This document shows, piece by piece, positions 33,440-44,362 of a stretch of DNA of 64,000 bases. The notes beneath the pieces are model-generated. The model did not search any database and had not been told where the DNA came from. It saw only the letters and a program-made list of their open reading frames with translations. A program made the position numbers and the translations under genes. Position 1 is the stretch's first letter; each line of letters opens with the position of its first letter. The stretch spans positions 6,200,001 to 6,264,000 of the forward strand of contig JARYHS010006964.1 in assembly GCA_031002005.1 (NCBI GenBank), in the 5' to 3' direction. This DNA is from Vandiemenella viatica (Eukaryota > Arthropoda > Insecta > Orthoptera > Morabidae).

Positions 33440-36400
33440 TTAAGCTAGAACAGCTGCCTCTTCCAGCAAATGCCACAAACTTTCGTCGCGCAGTATATCA
33501 AATATTTTCCTACCTTGCCGCCAAGCTTGTTGGTGTTCTCTCAAACTGGCTGTTAATTCACATTCCCATACCACGTGCTCCGGCGTACTCTCTTCACCAC
33601 ATTCGCACCTGTCCGAGTCCACAATATTACAACTTCGGAGCCAGCTATTGTATGGCCCGTGACCTGTAATGTAGTGCACCAATCCGGGAGAAGGTTGAAG
33701 GTACTTCAACTTTAACCTCTCCTCTACGGATGGGAACATATCATATGCTCTTCGACCTGTTTCACTGTTGTTCCATTCTTGTTGCCATTCCGCCAATAGA
33801 AGCTTCCGAATGTACATCTCCGATGTTGCTTCGCTGCCTACAATTTCTGCTACATTATCTTGTTTCCCTTTTCTGAGCCAGTATATAGCACCCCGTTTCC
33901 TTACTTCAAGGTCCAGTGGCCATACACCAATGGCAACGGTTAATGAATTTGTTCCCACGGTTCTGTATGCTCCTGTCAATCTTAAAAGTATTCCTCGTTG
34001 GACACGTCTGACTCGTTGTTTTAGTTTTATTTTTCTTAGATGCTTTGCCCACACACTTGCTGAGTAGCCCACTAAAGAGGATAAAATTGTGTCAGGGTAT
34101 TGTCTTATTGTTTGAACTGGAACAGTGAAATTTCGTTGGCCAATTTTTATGATTTTATTCATGACCGCCACTGCGCTTGCTTTTGTATTCTCTAAGTAGG
34201 CTTCGAAGTTTAAACGTTCATCCAATTGAATGCCTAAGTACCTGCAAACTGGGTTTCTACGAATTGAGTTACTGTCGACTCTTATAGTTGGTTTTCGAGT
34301 CAGCTTGCCCTTGAGCAACATAAATATCGTTTAATGTGGTGCTAAACTCAGCTTGACTTTACTGCACCATTGTCTAAGGCAGTTAAGTACTAGATTAATA
34401 TTGTACTCAATTTCTGCTCTTGTTGCTCCTTTCACGAGTAATAAAAGGTCATCAACAAAAGCTATTAGACCTAGAAGTTCATGTATTCTTTGTAATAGTT
34501 CGATCACTGGTTCCATCCCTATATCCCAGAATATGGGACCGCAAACTGAACCTTGCGGGCATCCTTAACAAGGGTCTTTGTGATGAACGAGTTCTGGCAT
34601 CTGAAGTAAGCAGTTCTAAATCTGCAATAGTCCCTAAATATGTAGAATAATCTTCTTGGACAACCAGTCTCCCTCAGCCGTTCAAACAGGCCGGGCCACC
34701 ATAATTTGTCGAAAGCTCCCAAAATATCAATAAATATGCCTACTACGTAGTTTTTTGTACTGCTACAAATTATTTCCATGGACCGATTTATTGGATCATC
34801 TGTCGACTTCCCGGTTCTAAATCCATATTGACTAGGATTCATTCCCTGAACCTCCCGGTGGTTTTGTAATTTTTTGCATAGAATCTTCTCTTGAACTTTG
34901 CCAAGCACATTCAACAGACATATCGGCCGGTAAGATTTCGGTTGAAGAGGATCCTTGTCGTCTCCTTTCTTTAGAATCACCACCTCGCTTTACTTCCATA
35001 TCCCCGGAACCTTACCCTGATATATGCATTCATTCAGGAACCTGCATAGGACAGGGGTTAATTTTATGATTAACACCTGCAGGACCTCGGCTGGAATTCC
35101 ATCCGGGCCGGGAGCCTTCCTTTTTTTCATTTTGTTTATCGCGATTATTACTTCTTCGGGTGTAATAATACTTCCTTGCTCTTGACTCCAGCAGGGCTGC
35201 CACATGTTCCTTCGTAGTGTAGCTTGTTCTACTGTTTCTTCTTCCGGGTTATCATCAGGACGCAATACTTTTAATAACTCCTCCGCTGAGTCTCTCCAAT
35301 TCGTGGTTAATCTTTCATCTGTTCTTTTAACTGTGGATAGTATTGTGGGAGGCCTGATTTTACCTGCAGCTATTTTGTAAGGAATACCCCATGGATTGTT
35401 CATGAGGTTTACCTTCACGAAGATTTCCCAGCATTTTTGTTTTTTCTCTCTCATCGCGTCTTTGAAAATCTGCCTCTTCTACCTGTAGTGTTCAAGGAGG
35501 AAACTTCTATCTGCTGCCACCATGCTTCGTTGATACGTTCTCCTCGCTCTTCTCATGTTTTGTCGTAGTTTCTGAAGTTTTTCTGTCCATATTTTGTCAG
35601 TGGGAACTACTATCGTTTTTAGTGGTATCGCCCGTTTCATGGCACTTTATATTGCAGTTGTCAGCTCTCTTGTGGCTTTGTCTACATCGAAGTGGTTTTC
35701 TGGCAAATCCGGTGGAGTGAATACATTCCTAATTTTTTCCATGCAGCTTTCTTGATGTTATATGATGTTTTAATGTTTCCGTTATCTCTGCTGTTTTCTG
35801 TGTGCGTTCTTCCCAGTTCATAGAAAATCTAATTGTGATCATTTGTTGTCATATTTTCAAGCACTCTCCAACCCAAAAGAAAATTTCCCGCATGAATGTT
35901 TGTAACTGTTACGTCAATATTTGTTCTTGCGCCAACACTGTTGCAGAAAGTAGGAGGATTATGTGCTTGGTTTCTAACCTCTAGACCCAATTCGCTTAAC
36001 AGTTCTTCTAGGAGTTGCCCTCTCCTGTCAGTCTTCATGCTGTGCCAAAGAGCAGACTTTGTATTGACGTCCGCTGCAATAACTAGATGGATAATTTCCC
36101 AGAGCTGCATCTATCTGCCGTATTCTATCTAGGTAAGGGAAGATCTCATCACTGCACTGGAAATACATGCTTACCATTATGAAGCTTCCCCATGCTGCTC
36201 CTATCTCAGCACATACTGTGTGTTCATCACATAACTTCATAATTTTTGTAACTGTTATCTGTTTATTTAAAACGATTATTGCTGCCATTGGGTTATTGCC
36301 CTCTGTGATTATTCGTGATGTAACGGGCATGTGCGGTATTTTGCTTTGCCAGGAGTACGGTTCTTGTAGACAAATAATATCTGATCTCAATTCCTCAGCC

Positions 36401-36540
36401 ACCTTTCTGATTTCATGTAGAACCATGGCGTTTCCTTTAGTATTCAACTGAGTAACTTTTAACGTAGAATTTACGGGTGTCTTGTGTGCACATTGCACTG
36501 GGGCCAAGGTAGTCTTGTATCTAACAGAATGCGTCAATGG
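33440..36540 (-). pseudogene. R1-clade ORF2 copy A: endonuclease, RT, CCHC
   Basis: Minus-strand pieces in order: endonuclease KVTQLNTKGNAMVLHEIRKV, DIICLQEPYS, AADVNTKSALWHS, RGQLLEELLSELGLEV, TFCNSVGARTNIDVTVTN; RT MKKRKAPGPDGIPAEVLQ, YRPICLLNVLGKVQEKIL, YGFRTGKSTDDPINRSM, FIDILGAFDKLWWPGLF, IAFVDDLLLLVKG; C-terminus RYLGIQLDERLNFEAYLE, VGYSASVWAKHLRK, RRVQRGILLRLTGAYRTV and a CCHC motif CECGEESTPEHVVWEC. The EPY, AKS-LWG and APGPDGIP motifs with a terminal CCHC are R1-clade signatures. Copy A has VDD for the ADD box where copy B has ADD, and is broken by several frameshifts. Copy A stops at 33440; copy B reads on to 54295. Confidence 0.87.
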
Positions 36541-36974
36541 GTCATGACAAACTGCTTGTATGTTTCCTCAGGATCAAATATTTCCTCTCTTCTCTCGAAA
36601 ATCTTGTGAACTAGTGTCAGGAGCTGAGAAGGATCAGGTGGAAGATTTAGTGATCTCAGTTGTATTCTGTCAATTGCCGAAGGTTGTGGGAACGTTATGT
36701 TTTTACCGCCAGGATGGAGGACTCTTGTCAAATGTCGGAGGGCAAGTGTAAGTGTATGCACTTCTTCAAGTCTAGTTAGTCGAAGTGTATCCTCAAAATC
36801 GGCGTATAATAACGCTGGATCTGCAGTAAAGGCATTCGGTTGATTTTTCACAAAGTTCGGGTGTTTTATTTGGTTGGTACGCATTCCTGGTTTGCGAAAA
36901 TGATATTCGTTTTCTTTGGAATATCCGAGCCCGCCGCCTCTAACAAAACGCTGGCAATAAGACGAGTCAGAGTT
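36534..36974 (-). pseudogene. R1-clade ORF1 C-terminal remnant, copy A
   Basis: The minus-strand frame from the insertion edge reads YCQRFVRGGGLGYSKENEYH, then NQIKHPNFVKNQPNAFTAD and LRHLTRVLHPGGKNITF, ending at a TGA (36536-36534) that overlaps the first codons of the ORF2 frame. Between copies A and B a C/T change at the third base of a Gly codon is silent in this frame, which supports the frame choice. No zinc knuckles are seen, so I infer that the N-terminal part was lost by 5' truncation. Confidence 0.6.
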
Positions 36975-37817
36975 GGTAGCAAGCCCATGCCAGAGCCAAT
37001 ATCAGACATAAGATACCGTTCCAGTTCCAGATTCACTCGCCTCACAGCAGAGTTCATCTGTGGCCGATCATAGCGTCTCAAGACCGACATCACACTGACC
37101 CGAGTGTGGCACGTTACTTCTGCTATTTTCTCCAGGTCATCTCTGATACTATACCTATCATTCCTGCCCAAACTATTTCCCGCTCCTCCCACTATCACTA
37201 CATGATCCTGATCTGTGAAATCCTTACACAAAGAAACTATATCTTCTACAACCTGACCAAGATTAGCACTAGGTTTGAAGAAACTCATGACCTGGAAACC
37301 TGATCCTAATTTTTCCTGCACCAATGGCCCAAAACCTCGTCCATGGCTACTACCTAGCATCAAGACTTTCTTTTTTCCTAATCCCTGCCTACCAGACTTA
37401 ACTACACAGCTCTTCCTACTAGTCTGCTGCTTTTTACCTACACCTACAACTACAGAACTCTGGCAACAGGGCAAACCTATTTTGCACCCCAACAACAAAG
37501 GAATCAGAAGCCCTTCATGTTCTATTGCCCTTTCCTCTGTCCACTATTTCCCAACCATTTCTGTTTCCCTCCCTGCGCAGCCTATCTATCTCCTTTCTAG
37601 CGTCTATCAGTTCAGCCTCAAGGGCACTAATCCTTACCTCCTGATCCAATATCTTCCTACCTTTGAAACAATCTTTACAGAACCATGGGAGAGCCTCCTC
37701 AATTTCCCCAACTTCGACGCCACTACAAATCGGTCCCCAATGAAACCATTTCTCACACCCTTCGCAAAAAATTCTAACCCTCAAAAATCTACGGCAATGT
37801 CCACACTTTTCACTCAT
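36975..37817 (-). pseudogene. CR1-like ORF1 copy A: PHD finger and SGNH esterase
   Basis: The ATG at 37817 starts MSEKCGHCRRFLRVRIFCEG, a PHD-type zinc finger (CGHC, CEGC, WFHWGPIC, PWFCKDC). A predicted coiled coil follows (ISALEAELIDARKEIDRLRR). After a stop and a 17-base deletion relative to copy B, an SGNH-esterase region starts with KKVLMLGSSHGRGFGPLV (block I nucleophile Ser) and continues with DHVVIVGGAGNSLGRND (block III) and MNSAVRRVNLELERYL. It is cut at 36979 by the R1 element; the catalytic His block is at 32642-32775. PHD and esterase domains are known from ORF1 proteins of CR1-like retrotransposons; their role in the element cycle is not settled. The protein is dead through a stop, a frameshift and the insertion. 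Confidence 0.86.
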
Positions 37818-38268
37818 GATTACAAGACACTAATAACAACAAAGTACACAATGCTAGATAGAAAATTGGTTGAACTTAAGCTTACAAAAACAAAAACTGC
37901 TAAAGTAATTCACAACTAAGCTTTATCTAAATATATTTACGCTCTACAACAAAAATCTGTACGTAAGCCTAGCCTTCAAATTTGTAATCACACAGAAAAT
38001 AAACACGGAACAGACCAAAGCTCTTAATTACAAATAAATATCTTATGCACGAATAAAAACACTCACTAACGCTCACAGTAGTAAAATGTATTAGAATTAA
38101 GAGATTCGAATTACTATTACAATAAAAACTAACTATTTACTATATATATTAAATAATTTAAATACACACGTTCGTGCGTTACGTGTTTCCTCGGTATGCC
38201 AGGGATAATAATAATGGAAAAGAGCTCGTGTTCTCACCTTTGCAAGAAGGTATAAAATAAGTATACCC
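37818..38268 (-). other. Probable 5' UTR of the CR1-like element, copy A
   Basis: Non-coding AT-rich sequence upstream of the PHD ORF, conserved with 58880-59300 in copy B. The exact start of the element is not determined. Confidence 0.5.
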
Positions 38269-38330
38269 TTTCCATCCACAGTTTATACCATAGTTCTACT
38301 TCATAATCAAAAAATTATAAGTTATAATAT
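38269..38330 (-). pseudogene. Stub of hAT (ZMYM1-like) transposase left by a deletion
   Basis: The minus strand encodes DYEVELWYKLWMEKG, which in copy B (60430-60490) runs on into VTENLRELDFMKELNEAV and the rest of a hAT C-terminal region. In copy A the sequence breaks at 38268/38269 and jumps to the CR1-like 5' flank. Confidence 0.6.
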
Positions 38331-38566
38331 TGGTAGAAACTTCGAAATTTTTATTTTAAATCATCCAATAACATACTTAAACTTTATCTAGAATGTAGCA
38401 AGGGATTCCAATCCAACAATGCGGGATCCAGCATCATTTGGCAATCTGGCGGATCCAGCACCTTAATAAGCGGGTCCGCAATCCGTAAAATGGGGTGAAG
38501 ACACGTTTCATTCTTCGTCACCTAGCCTCCTTGTCGTCAGTTTCTGGTCCGACTCGTTCTCTACAG

Positions 38567-38832
38567 CATTAGTTCCCAATTTTTTTTTTGACCGCGCAAC
38601 CCTAATTGATAATACATTTTTTGGTGGATCCCCTTTTTATAAGCGTAAGCTGAAAAACCAGTCTCGCATGGGTAAGTCGTCACAAACGGAAGCACAACTA
38701 TGATACCCTTCTCACGGTGTGGTTATGACTCTGTTCAACAAACGTTTTATTTAATTCTCAGAAAGACACGGAACCCTTGTGACCCTTCCACGGAACCCCA
38801 GGGTTCCGGTGACCACCATTTAGGAACCACTG
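38567..38832. mobile_element. hAT-type MITE, copy A
   Basis: Outer ends CATTAGTTCCCAA (38567) and the complement CAGTGGTTCCTAA (ending 38832) form imperfect inverted repeats. They are flanked by 8 bp direct repeats CTCTACAG (38559-38566) and CTCTACCG (38833-38840). At 266 bp with no coding capacity it is a non-autonomous hAT-like element. The same copy is at 60736-61033. Confidence 0.75.
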
Positions 38833-39639
38833 CTCTACCGGTTGTATCGCCCCATTTATCTGTAACTGTCAAGTTGACATATGACTCACAGCAACAAATG
38901 TCTTCCATAGTGATCATAAGTAAATACATACACTTTTACGTTTTTGTAAGAACTCTAGTTTGTTTTTGTGTTATATATTACTGTAATTTGAGTTATGTTG
39001 CCCTATTATAAACCTAAGCCTGAGATCGTACACACGAAAAAGGCACAGTTACAGTTGTTTCTGTGGAGGAAGTAGAAACAATACAAAAAAAAAGGTTTAC
39101 AACTACTGACAGCTATTTCAAAATCTATTGAATAAATAATGTGTTAAATGTTTTTGTTTTAAACTGTACTTCATCGTATTTCAGAAATTTCTTTTCAAAA
39201 AGGGGATTTCAATTTCCTAATTTGCTAATTCTACAAGATCTATTATAACAAAGTTTTCAAATTCCGTACACGTTGACATAATTATTCAGTTTGCATATTT
39301 AAACATACAATGTCAAAGATTTTCGTTGAGTATTTGATGAGTGGACGTCCCAAAAAAATCATCTATATTTAAACGTTTATTTTCACCGCAAAGAAACACA
39401 TTTTAATATCAGCTTGCTTAGAATACGCGTCTCGTGAACAACGGAGCATTGCATCAGTTTGATCAAAGAACGACTGACAGGCTGTGGTGTTGCTGTTGAA
39501 ACTAATGTTATCGGCAAAAGATCTGACGGTACAAGCGTCAGGAAATCGTTTTGCCATGGTATCTGCAATTGTACTTTTCACACAGCACACAATTGGCAGC
39601 TGTCAACATTTTGTACCCCTCCCACCCCACAAAAAAGGA

Positions 39640-39890
39640 AACTACTGAAACAAATTGAAGGCACAGAAACAATTTTGACTCTGACGTAGACCACGAGGAC
39701 CTGGAAGCCACTATTTAAGCACTAAGCGTGACCGTAACCCTGGTTCATCCACATACTGAGGTGATCCCCAGATTTAATTATCTAAAAAAAATGGTTAGGT
39801 TTTTCAAAAAAGAGGAGGTAGAAAGGGTTTTCTCGGCTGCTGGCTATATATGTAATAAAGTGATAGTTTCAGTGCTTATTAGATAAATAG
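39640..39890 (+). pseudogene. hAT transposase C-terminal relic, copy A
   Basis: Plus-strand frames give NFDSDVDHEDLEATI and then VIPRFNYLKKMVRFFKKEE followed by VERVFSAAGYICNKV. The ERVFSAAG-x5-K motif is the hAT family dimerisation signature. The rest of the element on this strand was not recognised. It lies opposite to the hAT at 40010-41060, so it is probably a separate insertion. Confidence 0.6.
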
Positions 39891-40009
39891 ATTATTTTTC
39901 AAACTGACATGATTTACTGTAAGGAATGTAATGTGATTTGAAACTGAATACATAACTTAATTGATTGTTTATTAAATATGGAGATAGATTTAAAACAAAA
40001 CGTGTAAAA

Positions 40010-41060
40010 GCGCAATATATAATCCCAAAACACTGCTCCAGAAACGCTATCAAATAATTTAAACAAGGTATGGAAATAGATCCCTTTCAAAAATCGTGTA
40101 GAGACTCAGCAGGGTGATTGGAACTACGTTGTTGGACAGATACAATGCGCCGGACTTTCAAATCGGTTCAATGGCAGCTGCAGTTCTGGTACATGTGTTT
40201 TATCTATTTTAGCTCTCCGTGTCTGCGTTGCTGCGATGATCTTTTATGACAGACATTACTCTAATAATATGATCCATGCATGTATATTTGTCGATCGTCT
40301 TTGATTGTAATGCTTTGGCAACATTTTTCAAATTCCAATAATCTTCAGTATTCAATCCAATGCACATAATGAATTCTGACTTCATAGCAATGCACTGTAA
40401 CTGGTAAGCAGCTTTCCTCGTCGTATCATTCCCTTCTCTAGAAACATCCGAAAGTCCATTGACAATGTCTTCAAAATGCTCGTAAAAATGGCAAAACATA
40501 TATAATATTATTGAGAGCAGCGGTTCCCATATAATGCTAAAATATTTGGCACGTACTTTCTCCGAAAAAGGATTCCTGTAAAAAGTTTATGATGTAATAT
40601 ATGGTGCTAATTGTGTTCCATATTTCTGTAATTTGATTTAAATTATTTACAACCAGGTTAAGTCTGTGGGTTGCGCAATGAAAATACAAGGCTTTTTTTA
40701 TATTTCTGTTTAAAAAAATTTGAATCACACCAATATCACCCGCTAATGTAGAACACCCTTCATATCCTTGGCTTACACACCTAATAGGTTTTCTGAAAAC
40801 CTGTCACTTTCTGATGCTATAATTTGTCAATCAACGCAATCAGTACTACGAATTCGAGAAATTTTTTGCGGATAGTATTTTTATCTACATCATAAAAACT
40901 AATTTTTAGGGATAGCCGTTCTTTCCCAGCTATGCCACATGTCTCATCTGCCAATACAATATAAGTCTTCTTTGTGGCCTGCATAATTTCACTTTTAATG
41001 ACTAAGCCGCACAGGACAAAGGTTTCGTTTTGAATTTGTGGAGAGAAATACCTGACATTT
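40010..41060 (-). pseudogene. hAT transposase (DUF4371/ZMYM1-like) remnant, copy A
   Basis: Minus-strand pieces in order: KKNVRYFSPQIQNETFVLCG, YIVLADETCGIAGKERLSL (first catalytic Asp region), CVSQGYEGCSTLAGDIGV, ALYFHCATHRLNLVVNNLNQ, then a helical region to HRSNADTES at 40209, and VSVQQRSSNHPAESLHDF with CLNYLIAFLEQCF after a stop. This order fits DUF4371-containing hAT transposases. Frameshifts and stops occur throughout and the N-terminal zinc finger is missing. A MITE sits immediately upstream. Confidence 0.8.
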
Positions 41061-41073
41061 TTCTTAACCTTAT

Positions 41074-41300
41074 CAGGGCCGGCGTTAGGGGGGAATAAGC
41101 GGGGAAAAAGTACCCGGGGCCCGCTGGCCTGAATGCCTAAATAAATAGAAATCAAACACACATTTTAAAATCTGCATCAATAACTTTATTTCTGAATTAA
41201 AATTTTCTGTTATATATTTTAAAAAAAAAGTGTAAAGTAAAAATATTTTCGGGGTGGGATGGGAGGGGGCCTAAGATCACTTACCCGGATGCAGGCCCTG
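41074..41300. mobile_element. hAT-type MITE with 8 bp target duplication, copy A
   Basis: CAGGGCCGGCGTTAG at the left and GCAGGCCCTG at the right form short inverted ends (CAGGGCC). They are flanked by AACCTTAT (41066-41073) and AACCTAAT (41301-41308). The element is 227 bp and G-rich near both ends, with no coding capacity. The right-hand duplication falls in the tail of the LINE at 41301. Confidence 0.78.
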
Positions 41301-42090
41301 AACCTAATAATAATAATTTATAAAATTTCGATGGAGCGCCCGTTCCGGTGGTAATCTCCGTGCCCACCCGTCTTTCTCCTTTCCTCTTCCAAACTATTTT
41401 TGCCCTCTACTAATTTTTACTTAAAATTCTTCCAGTGCATCCGGTAAATTATTCATCACTTCGCTTGGCAATTTACTACAGTCCTTAAACCATTTCCTAT
41501 GAATGAAAATTTGCCACACCCTTATTCCTGAAATAAAGTGCCAGCTTGTGGTCATGGACAACCTTGCCCTTCCAAGCATCTCTCCTAATTTTCCCACCAA
41601 TATCTTTCCATGCTTCATCTCCAGAATAGGCCTTGTACACTCCAGTGACCTTCTTCACCCTCCTTCTATCCTCCAGTGAATCCTACTCCAGCTCCATTAT
41701 CATATTAATTACCGATTGTGTTTTGTGGTAATTTCCAAAGACAAATCTGGCAGCCCTCCTCTGTACCAACTCCTGTATTTTGATTCCCAAAATGTGGGTC
41801 GCAAACTTCGCCTACATATTCCAGCAGTGGTCTGACCAGAGTTATGTAACCCAATTCTCTTCTTCTCTTGTGCATCCCCTCACCACTCTTTCCAATAGAT
41901 GAAGGATTTTGAACCCCTTTGCTATTACCTGTCCAATATGTCCTGCCCAGTTAAGTCTGGTATCAAATGTTATGCCAAGGTATTTCATTTCGATCCTTCA
42001 ATAAGTAGTTCCTTCTCCATTGAAAAATCATAATTAACCTTTGGCTTTATATCTGTGTACCAAATAAGCTACCTCTTTTTTGCAATTACC
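41301..42090 (-). pseudogene. CR1/L2-type LINE 3' fragment, copy A
   Basis: The minus strand reads LNWAGHIG-like residues (frameshifted), ELGYITLVRPLLEY, a frame-broken RR-A-R-FV region, then DAWKG and the KLALYF region, and HRKWFKDCSKLPSEVMNNLP with DALEEF, plus an AAT-rich 3' tail at 41309-41325. It is the same family as 8736-9545. The tail may be the retrotransposition end; the 5' side is truncated near 42090. Confidence 0.8.
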
Positions 42091-42589
42091 TTCATCCAAA
42101 TTTTTCAATATGCTGTTTCAAAACAGGGACACTTGAATCAATTCTCAGTTTCAGCAGGTCTTCATGAACACCTTGATGTTGCTCTTCTTAAAGGCAAGTC
42201 ATTTGTATGGTGTACCACAGAAAATAATCTAAGATATTATAGATGACACGATTTATCGATTGTCTTCTACTTCCTTCTGGTGGAAACGACCGGAATTTTT
42301 TCTGGGAAGTTCTTAGCATCGTTAGCCGCTGATTGATGATAATGTGATGAAACATGTTTTGCAGTGTTCATAGAGATTTATAGCGACAGAAAGTTCGATA
42401 ACAAATTAATTAGAATATACTAGCACAGACACGCATTTATGCAAGTAACAATTATTAAATTTTCATTTCAAATTAGTCGCTTTAGCATCTACAGAAAAGT
42501 TTTAATTTGGAGCAAGGCACCCAGCAGTGTTTTAGCATCTCTCTCCAACACCATAGAACTTAATTAATAAGACTGAAGTTAATATGCTT
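42091..42589. other. No feature recognised
   Basis: AT-rich sequence between two LINE fragments, with nothing I can name. Confidence 0.4.
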
Positions 42590-43962
42590 GTGTATAGCAG
42601 TAAAAAGAGCAGTACTGGCAATTTAGAAATCAAATAAATAGGAAATGCAAAATAGCAAAAGAAAAATGGCTACAAGAAAAGTGTGAAGAAGTAGAAAAGG
42701 AAATGGTTGCAGGAAAAGTAGATGTTGCATATAAAGATCAAACAGAATTTTGGAGAAATGAAGAAAAGAGGTATGAACATTAAAGCTGCCGATGGGAAAC
42801 CTCTTTTAAGGTCAGAAGATAGAGCTAACAGATGGAAGGAATACATTGAGAAACTGTATGTTGAGGACGACTTGAGCAATAGTGTATTGGAAAAGAAAGG
42901 CGATGTCGACATGGATGACTTAGGAGATCCTGTTTTGAGGACAGAATTTAATAAAGCTCTGAATGACTTGAAAGCAAATAAGGCAGTTGGAATTGATGAG
43001 ATCCCTGCAGAACTTCTTAAACCTCTACGAGAGGAAGGAATCGAAAGATTATTCAAGCTGATATCAAAAGGTTATGAAACAGGAGAAATTTCAACTGATT
43101 TTAATAAAAATATCATCTTCACACTTCCAAAGAAAGCACAAGCTGACAAATGTGAGAATTATCGCACAATTAGTCTAACATCACATGCTTCAAAATTATT
43201 GACCAGAATAATATACAGAAGGATGGAAAGGGTAGTAGAAGAGATAGTAGGTGAAGATCAGTTTGGGTTTAGGAAAAATCGCGGTACAAGGGAAGCAATT
43301 CTGTCTTTAAGATTAATACTTGAAGGGCGGATCAAGAAAAACAAAGATACTTTTATGGCATTTGTTGATTTAGAAAATGCTTTTGATAGTGTTAGGTGGG
43401 ACAAGATGTTCAAAATTTTAAAGAAGTGAGGTCTAAAGTATCTAGATAGAAGAATCCTCTATAAACTATATAAGAATCAAGTGGCTGTGATAAAAGTAGA
43501 GAATCACGAGAGACATGCATCAGTTAAAAAGGGTGTGAGACAAGGTTGTAGTCTATCCCCGTTAATATTCAACTTGTATGTAGAAGAAGCAATAAAGAAA
43601 GTCAAAGAAAAATTTCTATGTGGCATAAGTTTTCAGGGAGAAAAAATCAGTATGCTACGATTTGCTGACGACATTGTCTTATTAGCAGAGAGGGCTGAGG
43701 ATATTGAGAAGTTATTGAATGGCATGAACAAAATACTGAAGGAAGAGTTTGGACTGAATATAAATCAAAGTAAAACAAAAGTGATGAAATGTAGCAGAAA
43801 TGACGCCAATACTAGCAGATTAAATATAAAAATAGGATCTGATGCAATAGGAGAAGTGAGTGAGTTCTGTTACTTGGGAAGCAAAATTACAACCGATGGC
43901 CGAAGCAGGAATGATGTTAAAAGCAGAATAGCACTAGCAAAAAGAGCCTTCATGAAGAAACA
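42590..43962 (+). pseudogene. RTE-type LINE ORF2, RT domain with intact active site
   Basis: Reads EKWLQEKCEEVEKEMVAGKV, then after a frameshift NFGEMKKRGMNIKAADGKPL, NDLKANKAVGIDEIPAELL, KCENYRTISLTSHASKLLTR, EDQFGFRKNRGTREAILSL, FMAFVDLENAFDSVRWDKM. After a stop at 43427-43429 it continues with KKGVRQGCSLSPLIFNLYVE, MLRFADDIVLLAERAEDI, LNINQSKTKVMKCSR and EFCYLGSKITTDGRS. These are RT blocks 0-8 of the RTE clade. The AFVD and FADD Asp residues are present. The copy is cut at about 43962 and lacks the endonuclease and the C-terminal region. Only one frameshift and one stop break the RT, so it is relatively young. Confidence 0.88.
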
Positions 43963-44121
43963 TTCCTCGAAGCCAGCAGAGACGGCTGACTAGTCTTCGT
44001 GGTATGGTGCGCTGGAAGTAGAGCACCAGATAAGAGATGGAGAATTCCGAGAGCCCATTGAGCGCAGCACAGTCAGCGTGGTGGCTAGCACGTTCTCCAA
44101 CTTCCCAGTCCACTGTTTTCA

Positions 44122-44362
44122 TTTTTTTTTTATCTGCTTAACGTCTTTTTAAAAGTGAGGTATTTAGAGACGGGAAAGGATGGGGGGGCAAGGAATGGGA
44201 AGGAATTCGGCCATGGCCTATTGAAGGAAGCATCCCAGCATTTGCCTGGAGTGATTTGGGAAACCATGGAAAACCCAAATCTGGATGCCCGGACGGGGAT
44301 TCGAACCACCATCCTCCCAAATGCGAGGCCAGAACGCTAGCTGTTACACCACCACTCTTGGT
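44122..44362 (-). repeat. Full-length SINE with perfect 11 bp target duplication
   Basis: CACTGTTTTCA at 44111-44121 and 44363-44373 flanks the element exactly. On the minus strand it starts GACCAAGAGTGGTGGTGTAA (tRNA-like head with a box A-like TGGTGTAACAGC), then box B GGTTCGAATCCCCG and the conserved body, and ends in AGACGTTAAGCAGATAAAAA. It is the most complete copy in the window and a good reference for the family. Confidence 0.93.

Larger units (their letters stand above)
32776..36974 (-). mobile_element. R1-clade LINE inserted in CR1-like ORF1, copy A
   Basis: A 4.2 kb element in the same orientation as its host LINE. Its 3' end is an AAATAAATAAAT-type tail at 32776-32795, and its 5' end abuts the esterase coding sequence at 36974. 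GGTA (TACC on the minus strand) occurs on both sides at 32772-32775 and 36975-36978, consistent with a short target-site duplication. It carries the C-terminal part of an ORF1 and a complete-length but broken ORF2, so it is probably 5'-truncated. Confidence 0.88.
29037..38268 (-). mobile_element. CR1-like LINE copy A, interrupted by an R1 LINE
   Basis: Read on the minus strand: 5' UTR (to 37818), ORF1 with PHD finger and esterase (37817-36979), an inserted R1 element (36974-32776), the end of ORF1 (32775-32642), ORF2 with endonuclease and RT (32562-29760), and a long 3' UTR with a minisatellite. PHD plus esterase ORF1 proteins are known from CR1-like retrotransposons. The 5' boundary is approximate, and the 3' end touches the gap. 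Confidence 0.85.
29037..41811. repeat. 12.8 kb duplicated block, copy A
   Basis: The whole stretch is repeated in the same orientation at 51135-64000, in the same order: CR1-like LINE, nested R1 LINE, PHD-esterase ORF1, hAT MITE, hAT relics, second MITE, LINE tail. Ten differences were counted by eye in about 235 bases around 40205-40440. Copy A starts at the first base after a gap, so its true left edge is unknown. Copy B runs to the window end. Confidence 0.93.

Noticed and set aside
37275..37919. Plus-strand open frame of 214 codons
   Set aside because: It lies antisense to the PHD-esterase ORF1, has no recognisable motif, and its counterpart in copy B is broken.
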